Made by a program: the position numbers and the translations under genes. Shown here piece by piece: positions 1-8,038 of a stretch of DNA of 35,723 nt (its first letter is position 1; each line of letters opens with the position of its first letter). This stretch comes from Bacteroidia bacterium (lineage in GTDB: Bacteria > Bacteroidota > Bacteroidia > Bacteroidales > GWA2-32-17): contig JACREQ010000066.1 of the NCBI GenBank assembly GCA_016218155.1, positions 1 through 35,723 on the forward strand, written 5' to 3'. The notes under the pieces were generated by a model. It did not search any database, had not been told where the DNA came from, and saw only the letters and a list, made by a program, of their open reading frames with translations.

Positions 1-558
1 AAGGATAATAGTAGCTCCCTCATCTTTCATTCTTAAAATTTCTTGTTTAAGCAGATTTACATTAATAGGATCAAAACCACTAAAAGGTTCATCAAAAATC
101 AAAAATTTTGGTTCGTGTAATACTGATATGATAAACTGAACTTTTTGTTGCATCCCTTTAGATAACTCTTCAACCTTTTTACCCCACCAGCTTTGAATCT
201 CGAATTTTTCGAACCAGAATTTAAGTCTTTTAAGAGCTTCTGTTCTTTTAACTCCTCTTAACATTGCTAAATATAAAGCCTGCTCGCCTACTTTCATTTT
301 TTTGTATAATCCACGCTCTTCGGGCAGATAACCAAATTCAACAATATTTGATGGATTTAAAGGCAGTCCTTTAAAAAAAAGCTCACCATCATCAGGTGCA
401 GTAATCTGATTCATAATACGAATCAATGAAGTTTTTCCTGCTCCGTTTGGTCCTAAAATACCAAAAACAGAACCTTCTCTAATAGAAACGCTCACATTAT
501 CAAGAGCTTTATGTCCGGAATACTGTTTTACAATTCCTTTTGCTTCAAAAATATTCAT
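1..558 (-). CDS. ABC transporter ATP-binding protein (3' part outside window)
   Basis: This is the nucleotide-binding subunit of an ABC transporter, probably of the ABC-2 exporter type; it would hydrolyse ATP on the cytoplasmic face for a separate permease. I translated 186 codons from the ATG at 558 (MNIFEAKGIVKQYSG) without a stop before the window edge. Visible motifs are Walker A GPNGAGKTS near residue 35, a Q-loop region containing GYLPEERGLYK, the signature LSKGMQQKV and Walker B FLIFDEPFSGFDP. The YLPEERGLY block is typical of exporter ATPases of the CcmA/YhaQ kind in this phylum, which are usually followed by permease genes. The permease would lie outside the window. The C-terminus, including the H-loop, is not visible. 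The substrate cannot be inferred. Confidence 0.93.
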   Translation of the reverse strand, partial: MNIFEAKGIVKQYSGHKALDNVSVSIREGSVFGILGPNGAGKTSLIRIMNQITAPDDGELFFKGLPLNPSNIVEFGYLPEERGLYKKMKVGEQALYLAMLRGVKRTEALKRLKFWFEKFEIQSWWGKKVEELSKGMQQKVQFIISVLHEPKFLIFDEPFSGFDPINVNLLKQEILRMKDEGATIIL

Positions 559-561
559 ATC

Positions 562-577
562 TCGAAATTTGTTTCGA
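562..577. repeat. Inverted repeat between the ABC ATPase start and its likely promoter
   Basis: TCGAAA-TTTG-TTTCGA is a perfect 6-bp dyad with a 4-nt spacer. It ends 3 nt before the ATPase start codon and touches CGAAGATA (575-582), which on the minus strand reads TATCTTCG, one mismatch from the TAnnTTTG promoter element. It could be an operator or a small 5' hairpin, or it could be chance in AT-rich DNA. Confidence 0.25.
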
Positions 578-711
578 AGATAAAGCTTTTGCTGTGAACT
601 TTTACTCAATTCACATATTTTAGGATTTTGAAATTACTTTTAACCTCCGGAAAGTAAATTAATATTTTATAATAAGGCTGCTATTTTGTATCATTGCTAA
701 AAATTTGAATT

Positions 712-1878
712 ATGCCACGCATCCTTATAATTGACGACGAAAAAAGCATCAGAAATACTTTAAAAGAAATTCTCGAGTACGAAAAATATGAAGTAGAAAT
801 TGCCGAAGATGGTCCACAAGGATTGGAAATTATAAGCTCTTCAAAAATAGATGCTGTTTTATGCGATATCAAAATGCCAAAGATGGACGGTATAGAAGTG
901 CTTTTAAATATTGCAAAAGATCAGCCGGAAGTTCCAGTTATCATGATTTCTGGACACGGAGACATCGAAACAGCTGTTGATTCGTTAAAAAAAGGTGCAT
1001 TCGACTATATTCAAAAACCTTTAGATCTTAACCGATTACTTGTAACATTAAGAAATGCACTCGATAAATCGAAGCTTGTTATTGAAACAAAAATTCTACG
1101 AAAAAAAATAAACAAAGCTTACGAAATGGTTGGTAGCTCTTCAGCTATTTCAAAGGTAAAAGAAATGATAGAAAAAATTGCACCAACAGATGCAAGAGTA
1201 CTAATTACAGGCGAAAATGGAACAGGAAAAGAACTAGTTGCTCATCAGATTCATGAAAAAAGCAACAGATCAACCGGACCATTTATTGAAGTAAATTGTG
1301 CTGCAATTCCATCCGAATTAATAGAAAGTGAGCTTTTTGGTCACGAAAAAGGCGCATTTACATCAGCAATAAAACAACGTATAGGAAAATTTGAACAAGC
1401 TACTGGTGGTACACTTTTCCTTGATGAAATAGGTGACATGAGTCTTTCTGCCCAGGCAAAAGTTTTACGAGCTTTACAGGAAAACAGAATAACAAAAGTA
1501 GGTGGAGAAAAAGAAATTCAGGTAAATGTAAGAGTTATTGCTGCTACAAATAAGAATTTAAAAGAAGAAATTGAAAAACATTGTTTCCGCGAAGATTTAT
1601 ACCATAGGTTAAGTGTTATTTTAATTCAGGTTCCCCCTCTAAATGAAAGAAAGGAAGATATTCCTGAGTTAGCAAATCATTTTATTGAGCAAATATGTAA
1701 CGATTACGGAATACCAAAGAAAAAAATTACTGCAGGTGCAATTAAGGAATTACAAACAATAAAATGGACAGGAAATATCCGCGAATTTCATAATGTTATA
1801 GAAAGATTAATTATTCTTTGTCAAAATGAAATTACTGAAACAGATGTAAAATCTTTTGCTCAGCCACTTGGGCATTAA
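712..1878 (+). CDS. Sigma-54-type AAA+ response regulator lacking a DNA-binding domain
   Basis: This 388-residue protein is a two-component response regulator of the NtrC family. Residues 1-120 are a receiver domain with acidic pair D8-D9, phospho-acceptor D52 (in CDIKMPKMDG) and K102 (in QKPLD). Residues 138-370 are the sigma-54 interaction AAA+ ATPase: Walker A GENGTGKE (167-174), L1 loop GAFTSA (214-219, where the consensus is GAFTGA), Walker B GGTLFLDEIG, arginine-finger segment REDLYHRL and sensor II GNIREFHN. The protein ends about 18 residues after the AAA+ domain, so the Fis-type helix-turn-helix normally found at the C-terminus is missing. The reading frame is intact, and I recall similar HTH-less forms in Bacteroidota. 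No histidine kinase is adjacent. It probably activates sigma-54 polymerase from solution, or has another role. Its stop codon overlaps that of the convergent gene. Confidence 0.93.
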   Translation: MPRILIIDDEKSIRNTLKEILEYEKYEVEIAEDGPQGLEIISSSKIDAVLCDIKMPKMDGIEVLLNIAKDQPEVPVIMISGHGDIETAVDSLKKGAFDYIQKPLDLNRLLVTLRNALDKSKLVIETKILRKKINKAYEMVGSSSAISKVKEMIEKIAPTDARVLITGENGTGKELVAHQIHEKSNRSTGPFIEVNCAAIPSELIESELFGHEKGAFTSAIKQRIGKFEQATGGTLFLDEIGDMSLSAQAKVLRALQENRITKVGGEKEIQVNVRVIAATNKNLKEEIEKHCFREDLYHRLSVILIQVPPLNERKEDIPELANHFIEQICNDYGIPKKKITAGAIKELQTIKWTGNIREFHNVIERLIILCQNEITETDVKSFAQPLGH

Positions 1879-2645
1879 TCTTCATTATATGTATAGCTTC
1901 TGTTGTATTCTTTAGTTGCAATACTTCTAAAGTATTTTTCAGTAAAAGTATCGTCAATTGAATTATAAAAATCAATTACAAATTTTACTTTGCTTTTCAT
2001 AACTGGATAATTATCGTAAATATACCAGAAATCATTCTCGGGTTTAAACAACTGCTCAGCAATTGAGCTCAAATCTTCATCAACACAAGATGATGCGTAT
2101 TCACTTAAAAAGCCTTTTTCAATTAAATCATAATCAAAAGAAATAGATGCATTTCCAGATAATAATGCATTTATTCCACCACACCCATAATTAACGCTAT
2201 CAGGTTTAAGAAGTTTGAAAGCAACAGTATCAAAATTATATCTATATTTTAAAATTGTAACAAATTCATGATGAAAAGTTTGTTCTATAAATTCTGAAGA
2301 ATAATAATTATCAACCAAATATACCGAGGTATTAGAACATGTACCACCATAACTAACATCATAAAAGCTAAGTTCACTTAAAACATATACCTTATCTAAA
2401 TTATTTGAGATTAAATATTGGGGATACTTTCCAAAAGCATCATTTATAACATTTAACACGTTTTTTCTGAATGGAGGCGGTAATTCCCTTGCATGTGGAT
2501 GAATTTCAGGTGTTCGCCATTCAGGAGGGAAAATAAATCTATTAACTTCAAAACAGATATTAACCCCTGTATTTTTATGAACATAATTATTCTTACAAGA
2601 AATAAATAAAAATATAACAATATATAATAAACTAATTTTTCTCAA
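1875..2645 (-). CDS. Lipoprotein resembling zinc metallopeptidases, degenerate motif
   Basis: This 256-residue protein has a lipoprotein signal (MRKISLLYIVIFLFISC, lipidated Cys17), so it is probably anchored in the periplasm or outer membrane. The FIEQTFHHEFVTILKY segment (about 119-134) followed by an EDLSSIAEQLF segment (about 190-200) and a conserved-looking C-terminus (YPVMKSKVKFVIDFYNSID) resembles the Bacteroidota putative zinc-binding metallopeptidase lipoproteins. The expected HEXXH reads H126-E127-F-V-T130, so the second zinc ligand is absent and activity is doubtful. The start lies 14 nt inside the upstream thioredoxin gene, so the two are translationally coupled. The function is not known, and the family assignment is an inference from motif layout. 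Confidence 0.8.
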   Translation of the reverse strand: MRKISLLYIVIFLFISCKNNYVHKNTGVNICFEVNRFIFPPEWRTPEIHPHARELPPPFRKNVLNVINDAFGKYPQYLISNNLDKVYVLSELSFYDVSYGGTCSNTSVYLVDNYYSSEFIEQTFHHEFVTILKYRYNFDTVAFKLLKPDSVNYGCGGINALLSGNASISFDYDLIEKGFLSEYASSCVDEDLSSIAEQLFKPENDFWYIYDNYPVMKSKVKFVIDFYNSIDDTFTEKYFRSIATKEYNRSYTYNED

Positions 2646-3828
2646 CGGGTTTTTCTAATTCATTAAGAAATTTTTGATACTCTTTAATTTGAGGTTTTTC
2701 TTTCTTTTGTTCTTCAATTAGTGCAGAGTTTGCAAATTCTTTAGCTTCAAAATTTTTACCCAGTTTTTTATATATTCTTGCTTTATCAAGCATAATTTCA
2801 GCAGAGAGATAATTATTATTAATTAAATAATCGCACCATTTTATTGCATTATTTAATATTTCAACTTTAGTTACATTCTTTGTAACATTCTGAATAATAT
2901 ACTCTAATTCATAATTCTGAATATTTTCTAGTCCAAAATTATTAATATACTTATCTGCTAGCACACCATAATACTCCCAATCACGCCATTTACTTGTACA
3001 ATAAAACTGCATTTCAATTTTTGCAGCAATCTTTGCAGAATCAACAAAATTATATGGATCAATTCTTTCTTTAATAACAATTTTAACAGGTTTTGGATCT
3101 TTTTGAGTTGTAAGTACCCAAAGTGATTTTGCAAATATTGTTACAAGTCTTGTTTCAATTCTTTGGGTTCCATAAATCTGTTTAAATTTATCATTATTTG
3201 CAGCAAAATACTTAAACTCTCTTGAATTAATATCAGTTAAATACCATTCCATTAAAGATAAATTTATTTCTTTTAATAAATCAGTATCATTTTGAGTTTT
3301 AAAGTATTCGTTTATATCATATGAAATATTCAGATTTACACAAGCTAGCGCATATTTTGAGAGCAATTCGGGAGTTCGATCACCCGAATTATATTTCCTT
3401 AACAACGAGCCAAAATTATTTTCCCTGTCCAATGCTCGCTTTCCTGTTCTTATAAATTCAGCAGTATCACATCCACCTAATGAGCGATGCTCAACTTCGC
3501 CATCACCATTAATATACAAAAGTGTTGGATATGCATTTATCCCATAGGTTTTCTTCACATCCTTACCAACACCTTTTTCCATATCTAATTTATAATTCAC
3601 AAAATTTGTATTGTAAAATAATCCAACATTATTATCGGGAAAAACATTCTTTGCCATCCATTTACATGGTCCACACCAGCTGGTATAACAATCTATAAAA
3701 ATAATTTTATTTTCCTTTTTAGCTAAATCTTTTGCCTCATTAAATGAACCTTCAAAAAAATTAATTCCCTGCGAAAAGCTTAATATGGATATGAATAAAA
3801 AAAATATTATCAGACTTATTTTATACAT
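2632..3828 (-). CDS. Secreted thioredoxin-domain protein with helical C-terminus
   Basis: This is a 398-residue exported thiol-disulfide protein. An N-terminal signal peptide (about residues 1-20, ending SFSQ) precedes a thioredoxin fold carrying the active site WCGPCK (51-56), with context IFIDCYTSWCGPCKWM and the cis-Pro region NAYPTLLYIN. Residues from about 140 on are helical and look TPR-like (the last part reads MLDKARIYKKLGKNFEAKEFANSALIEEQKK), possibly for protein-protein contact. It would act as a periplasmic reductase or chaperone for cysteine proteins. It is the first gene of a two-gene unit and overlaps the following lipoprotein gene by 14 nt. A TATCTTTG promoter element lies just upstream on this strand. 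The partner protein is unknown. Confidence 0.9.
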   Translation of the reverse strand: MYKISLIIFFLFISILSFSQGINFFEGSFNEAKDLAKKENKIIFIDCYTSWCGPCKWMAKNVFPDNNVGLFYNTNFVNYKLDMEKGVGKDVKKTYGINAYPTLLYINGDGEVEHRSLGGCDTAEFIRTGKRALDRENNFGSLLRKYNSGDRTPELLSKYALACVNLNISYDINEYFKTQNDTDLLKEINLSLMEWYLTDINSREFKYFAANNDKFKQIYGTQRIETRLVTIFAKSLWVLTTQKDPKPVKIVIKERIDPYNFVDSAKIAAKIEMQFYCTSKWRDWEYYGVLADKYINNFGLENIQNYELEYIIQNVTKNVTKVEILNNAIKWCDYLINNNYLSAEIMLDKARIYKKLGKNFEAKEFANSALIEEQKKEKPQIKEYQKFLNELEKPVEKN

Positions 3829-3845
3829 GATTAGTTCTTTTTATT

Positions 3846-3853
3846 CAAAGATA
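3846..3853 (-). promoter_or_regulatory. -7 promoter element for the thioredoxin gene
   Basis: The plus-strand sequence CAAAGATA reads TATCTTTG on the minus strand, a full match to the Bacteroidota -7 box TAnnTTTG, 18 nt before the start at 3828. The best upstream TTG (3882-3880) is 26 nt away, longer than the usual 19-21, so only the -7 box is well supported. Confidence 0.45.
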
Positions 3854-3894
3854 ATGTTTTTCTTGTAACTTTAAACTTTCAATTAATTTTATAA

Positions 3895-4713
3895 ATGACA
3901 GAAAAAATTGAAACATTTGAGTTGCTTAGCAGCTCACAAAATCCAAAAATTAAGTTTGCACTTGAATTATTGAACTCAAAAGGTAGAAAAAAACACGGAC
4001 TTTTTTTGGCAGAAGGATTACGTGAAATGAAGATTGCTTTAAAATCTGGTTTCATGCCTTTACAAATATTTTTCAATTCAGATTTTAAAGAAAAAAAAGG
4101 TATCCACAGTTTAAGTTTCTTTAATTTACCTAAGTACAATATTTTTGAAGTTGAAAAAAAAATATTCAGCAGAATTGCCTATCGCGAGGACACCGAAGGG
4201 ATAACAGGAATATTTAAAACCCGTAAAACAAGTTTAGAAACTTTAATTCTACCAAAGAATCCATTAATAATAGTTTTAGAATCGGTTGAAAAACCGGGTA
4301 ATCTGGGTGCAGTATTAAGAACAGCCGATGCTGCAAATGTTGATGCTGTTATTATTTGTGATCCGATTATTGATTTATATAACCCTAATGTTATTCGTTC
4401 CAGCATAGGTTGTATTTTTTCTAAACAAACTATTGTAAGTACATCGGAAGAAACTATTAATTGGTTAAAATCAAAAGATATTTCGATATTTTCTGCAGCA
4501 TTAACAGCAGATAAATATTATCATGAAACAAATTTCACAAAAGGTAGTGCAATTGTAATGGGAACAGAAGCAGATGGATTATCTGAAATATGGTTAACAC
4601 AATGCACTAAACAGATTAAAATTCCAATGCTGGGTAAAATAGATTCATTAAATGTATCAAATGCAACAGCAATTATTGTTTTTGAAGCAATGCGTCAAAG
4701 AGGATTTAAATAA
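3895..4713 (+). CDS. SpoU/TrmH-family RNA 2'-O-methyltransferase
   Basis: This 272-residue protein would methylate a ribose 2'-OH in rRNA or tRNA using S-adenosylmethionine. The N-terminal 100 residues form the SpoU substrate-binding domain (SSSQNPKIK ... HGLFLAEGLREM). The C-terminal SPOUT knot domain shows the three family motifs: motif 1 EKPGNLGAVLRTADAA, motif 2 IVMGTEADGLS, and motif 3 IDSLNVSNATAIIVFEAMRQR. The length is normal for the RlmB/TsnR-like group. The exact target nucleotide cannot be read from sequence. The gene stands alone between divergent and convergent neighbours, and its stop is only 8 nt from the stop of the exporter gene on the other strand. The ATG at 3895 fits the usual N-terminus. 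Confidence 0.92.
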   Translation: MTEKIETFELLSSSQNPKIKFALELLNSKGRKKHGLFLAEGLREMKIALKSGFMPLQIFFNSDFKEKKGIHSLSFFNLPKYNIFEVEKKIFSRIAYREDTEGITGIFKTRKTSLETLILPKNPLIIVLESVEKPGNLGAVLRTADAANVDAVIICDPIIDLYNPNVIRSSIGCIFSKQTIVSTSEETINWLKSKDISIFSAALTADKYYHETNFTKGSAIVMGTEADGLSEIWLTQCTKQIKIPMLGKIDSLNVSNATAIIVFEAMRQRGFK

Positions 4714-4721
4714 CAATTATT

Positions 4722-6551
4722 TTAAACTGTAAAATGCTGGTTCTGTATACTATGTAATTTTCTATAAAGACCATCTATTTCCAGCAATTGAGCATGCTTT
4801 CCTCTTTCAATAATTTCGCCATTATTAATTACAAGAATTTCATCAGCATTAACAATAGTAGATAAACGGTGAGCAATAACAATTGAAGTTCTGTTACTCA
4901 TTAACTTTGTTAGAGCATCCTGAACTAATCTTTCCGATTCGGTATCAAGAGAAGAAGTTGCTTCATCAAGAATTAATATTGGTGGATTTTTTAATACTGC
5001 ACGTGCAATGCTTATACGTTGTTTCTGACCACCTGAAAGCTTATCTCCGCTATCACCGATATTTGTATAAAGATGATTCGGATATACTTTTATAAACTCA
5101 TAGGCATTTGCTACAGAAGCTGCCTCTATTACCTTCTCTTCTGATGAATTAATTGATCCAAATGCTATATTGTTATAGAAAGTATCATTAAATAAAATCG
5201 GTTGTTGTGTAACAATGCCCATTAAATTTCTAAGATCTTTAATTTTAATATCTTTAATAGACACTCCATCAACTAAAATATCTCCTTCAGAAACATCAAA
5301 AAACCTTGGGATTAAATCTGCAATAGTTGACTTACCTGCACCAGAAGGTCCAACAAGAGCAACTGTTTTTCCTTTTTCAATTTTCAGATTTACATTTTTA
5401 ACAACGTACTCATTTTCATATTTAAATGAGACATTTTTAAATTCGATACAGGATTTAAACTCTGTAACACTTAATGGTTCTGCTTTTTCATGAATAATAT
5501 TATCTGCAAACAAAACTGATTCTATCCTATCTAATGACGCCATTCCCTTTTGAATATTATAATATGCCTGTGAAAAAGCCTTTGCAGGATTAATGATTTG
5601 TGAGAATATAATTATATATGCAATAAATTCAGTTGCCTTTAAACTTCCCTCATCATTTAATACCATAGACCCACCAAAATACATCATAATAACCAATACT
5701 ATAGTTCCCATAAATTCGCTCAATGGTGAAGCCAAATAACGTCTTCTGAAAATTTTAATCATTAATCTGGTATAAAATCCATTCATACTTTCAAAACGAT
5801 CATTCATTTTTGCTTCTGCATTAAACCCTTTTATAATTCTTAATCCAGAAAGAGTTTCTTCAACAACACTTAAGATACCACCCATTCGCCTTTGTCCCTG
5901 ATTCGATTGTTTTCTTAGCGATTTACCAATTCTTCCAATAACAAATCCACTCAAAGGCAATAATACCAAAACAAATAAAGTGAGCTCATAGCTCATAAAT
6001 AAAAGTGTGAAGAAATAAATTAAGATTGTTAATGGATCACGAAAAATCATTTCTATAGAACTCATTATACTCCACTCAACCTCCTGCACATCGCTTGACA
6101 TACGGCTTATAATATCGCCTTTTCTTTCATTTGAAAAATAAGATAATGGAAGCCTGAGTATTTTATTATAAAGCTTATTTCTAATATCCTTAATTACACC
6201 ATTTCTTAAAGGTGCCATAAAATAATTTGCAAGAAAAATACATAGGTTCTTTAACAATGAAGTTGAAATAACCACAATACAAACAAGTATTAATGCTGCT
6301 ATTTTACCATTATCATCTATTTGCTTTGTTAGAAAATAATTAAAATTATGTTGTATCGATTCTACATTAAATGCAAAAGCCATTTTATCTCTAACAGGTT
6401 CCTGAATATCAAACAGAACACCTAAAAAAGGAATAACCATTGTTAGTGAAAAAAGTGCAAAAACAGCTCCCAACACATTAAACATTGCATTTAGCAATGC
6501 TAATCCCCAATATGGTTTAATATAAACAAAAAGTCTACGTAGCTTTTTCAT
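4722..6551 (-). CDS. MsbA-like ABC exporter (fused membrane and ATPase domains)
   Basis: This 609-residue half-transporter would work as a homodimer in the inner membrane. Residues 1-340 carry about six membrane helices. Residues 365-609 are the ATPase domain with Walker A GPSGAGKST (401-409), the Q-loop at TQQPILF (448-454), signature LSGGQ (505-509), Walker B ILILDE (525-530) and H-loop H561. The overall layout is that of lipid A/multidrug exporters such as MsbA, but the substrate cannot be proven. It lies 10 nt downstream of purB on the same strand, so the two are probably co-transcribed. There is no room for a terminator before the convergent methyltransferase gene. Confidence 0.93.
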   Translation of the reverse strand: MKKLRRLFVYIKPYWGLALLNAMFNVLGAVFALFSLTMVIPFLGVLFDIQEPVRDKMAFAFNVESIQHNFNYFLTKQIDDNGKIAALILVCIVVISTSLLKNLCIFLANYFMAPLRNGVIKDIRNKLYNKILRLPLSYFSNERKGDIISRMSSDVQEVEWSIMSSIEMIFRDPLTILIYFFTLLFMSYELTLFVLVLLPLSGFVIGRIGKSLRKQSNQGQRRMGGILSVVEETLSGLRIIKGFNAEAKMNDRFESMNGFYTRLMIKIFRRRYLASPLSEFMGTIVLVIMMYFGGSMVLNDEGSLKATEFIAYIIIFSQIINPAKAFSQAYYNIQKGMASLDRIESVLFADNIIHEKAEPLSVTEFKSCIEFKNVSFKYENEYVVKNVNLKIEKGKTVALVGPSGAGKSTIADLIPRFFDVSEGDILVDGVSIKDIKIKDLRNLMGIVTQQPILFNDTFYNNIAFGSINSSEEKVIEAASVANAYEFIKVYPNHLYTNIGDSGDKLSGGQKQRISIARAVLKNPPILILDEATSSLDTESERLVQDALTKLMSNRTSIVIAHRLSTIVNADEILVINNGEIIERGKHAQLLEIDGLYRKLHSIQNQHFTV

Positions 6552-6561
6552 TAATTTAATA

Positions 6562-7905
6562 TTAAATACCGGTATATGTAAAAGGTGTTATTTTTAACAG
6601 TTCTGCTTTAACAGCATCACTAACAGTTAAGCCATTAATAAACTGAACCATTGTCTCCTGATTTATTTTTCCATCAACTCTGGTTAAATCTTTTAGTGCT
6701 TCATATGCATTTGGATATCCCTCTCGGCGTAATATAGTTTGAATTCCTTCTGCAACCACAGCCCAGTTATTATTTAAATCCGCTTCTATAGCTTCCTTAT
6801 TTACAATCAGTTTTTCTAAACCTTTAATTATTGATTTCATTGCAATTAAAGTGTGAGCAAAAGGAACCCCAATATTTCTTGTAACTGTTGAATCTGTTAA
6901 ATCTCTTTGTAAACGTGATATTGGAAGTTTTGCCGAAATAAATTCGAACATTGAATTTGCCAATCCTAAATTTCCTTCAGCATTTTCGAAGTCAATAGGA
7001 TTTACTTTATGTGGCATTGCTGATGAACCAACTTCTCCTTCTTTAATTTTTTGTTTAAAATAACCTAAAGAAATATAAGTCCAGATATCTCTGCATAAAT
7101 CTGTTAAAACAACATTAATTCTTTTTAAGTTATCAAAATGAGCTGCAAGATTATCATAATGCTCAATTTGTGTAGTAGTTTGAGAACGTTCTAGTTCTAA
7201 TACATGGTTAACAAAAGCATTTGCAAACTCGGACCATTTAACTGAAGGATAAGCAACAACATGAGCATTAAAATTACCGGTTGCACCACCAAACTTTGCT
7301 GAATAAGGAATTACATATAATAAACCTAACTGCTTTTGAATTCTTTCAACAAAAACCATTATTTCTTTTCCTAATCTGGTAGGGGAAGCAGGTTGTCCAT
7401 GAGTTCTTGCCAACATTGGAATTTGCTTCCAATCTTCAGATAAATTTATAAGATTGTCAACTAATCTATCAATTAATGGATAATATACTTCATTAATTGC
7501 ATTTTTTAATAAAAGTGGTAATGCTGTGTTATTTACATCTTGCGAAGTTAGTCCGAAATGAATAAACTCTCTGTATTCACTTATGTTTATTGCGTCAAAT
7601 TTTTCTTTTAGAAAATACTCAACAGCCTTAACATCATGATTAGTTACTTTTTCTATTTCTTTAATTCTTAATGCATCTTTTACAGAAAACACATCATAAA
7701 TATTAATTAAATCAGCAAACTTTGAATGGTCAAAACCTACTAACTGAGGCAAAGGAATTCGACAAAGAGCTATAAAATATTGAATTTCTACATATACTCT
7801 GTATTTTATCAAAGCATATTCGCTAAAATAGTTTTCTAACTCTGAAGTTTTGCTTCTATACCTACCATCAATTGGTGAAATAGCTGAAATTTCTAATAAT
7901 TCCAT
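6562..7905 (-). CDS. purB: Adenylosuccinate lyase
   Basis: PurB catalyses two fumarate-releasing steps of purine synthesis: SAICAR to AICAR, and adenylosuccinate to AMP. The 447-residue protein shows the fumarase/aspartase superfamily signature GSSAMPHKVNP (293-303, with the catalytic serine on the flexible loop) and the acid/base histidine in ARTHGQPASPT (His169). The N-terminus MELLEISAISPIDGRY matches the E. coli-type enzyme (MELSSLTAVSPVDGRY), which supports the ATG at 7905 rather than the TTG one codon upstream. It is the first gene of a likely purB-exporter unit. A TATATTTG element lies 26 nt upstream. Confidence 0.97.
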   Translation of the reverse strand: MELLEISAISPIDGRYRSKTSELENYFSEYALIKYRVYVEIQYFIALCRIPLPQLVGFDHSKFADLINIYDVFSVKDALRIKEIEKVTNHDVKAVEYFLKEKFDAINISEYREFIHFGLTSQDVNNTALPLLLKNAINEVYYPLIDRLVDNLINLSEDWKQIPMLARTHGQPASPTRLGKEIMVFVERIQKQLGLLYVIPYSAKFGGATGNFNAHVVAYPSVKWSEFANAFVNHVLELERSQTTTQIEHYDNLAAHFDNLKRINVVLTDLCRDIWTYISLGYFKQKIKEGEVGSSAMPHKVNPIDFENAEGNLGLANSMFEFISAKLPISRLQRDLTDSTVTRNIGVPFAHTLIAMKSIIKGLEKLIVNKEAIEADLNNNWAVVAEGIQTILRREGYPNAYEALKDLTRVDGKINQETMVQFINGLTVSDAVKAELLKITPFTYTGI

Positions 7906-7930
7906 CAATTATTTATTTTTTTCTTAGCTG

Positions 7931-7938
7931 CAAATATA
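7931..7938 (-). promoter_or_regulatory. -7 promoter element for purB
   Basis: CAAATATA on the plus strand reads TATATTTG on the minus strand, a full match to TAnnTTTG and correctly placed in front of purB. A TTG (7966-7964) lies 25 nt further upstream, a poor spacing, so the -33 element is uncertain. Confidence 0.45.
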
Positions 7939-7990
7939 AACATTTAGAACTTTAATTAATAGCCAAGAAAATCAGAAACCTTTTAAATAA

Positions 7991-8018
7991 AAAAAGCCAA
8001 CTGTTTAGTTGGCTTTTT
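7991..8018 (-). terminator. Rho-independent terminator of the T9SS protein gene
   Basis: AAAAAGCCAACT-GTTT-AGTTGGCTTTTT is a perfect 12-bp stem with a 4-nt loop. It starts 20 nt after the stop of the T9SS gene (8039) and is followed on the minus strand by a T-rich tail (TTTTTTTATTT). It separates that gene from purB. Confidence 0.9.
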
Positions 8019-8038
8019 AGAATAATAACAATCACTAT

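Noticed and set aside
682-688. TATTTTG as a promoter element for the response regulator
   Set aside because: It is one base shorter than TAnnTTTG and has no upstream TTG at a suitable distance.
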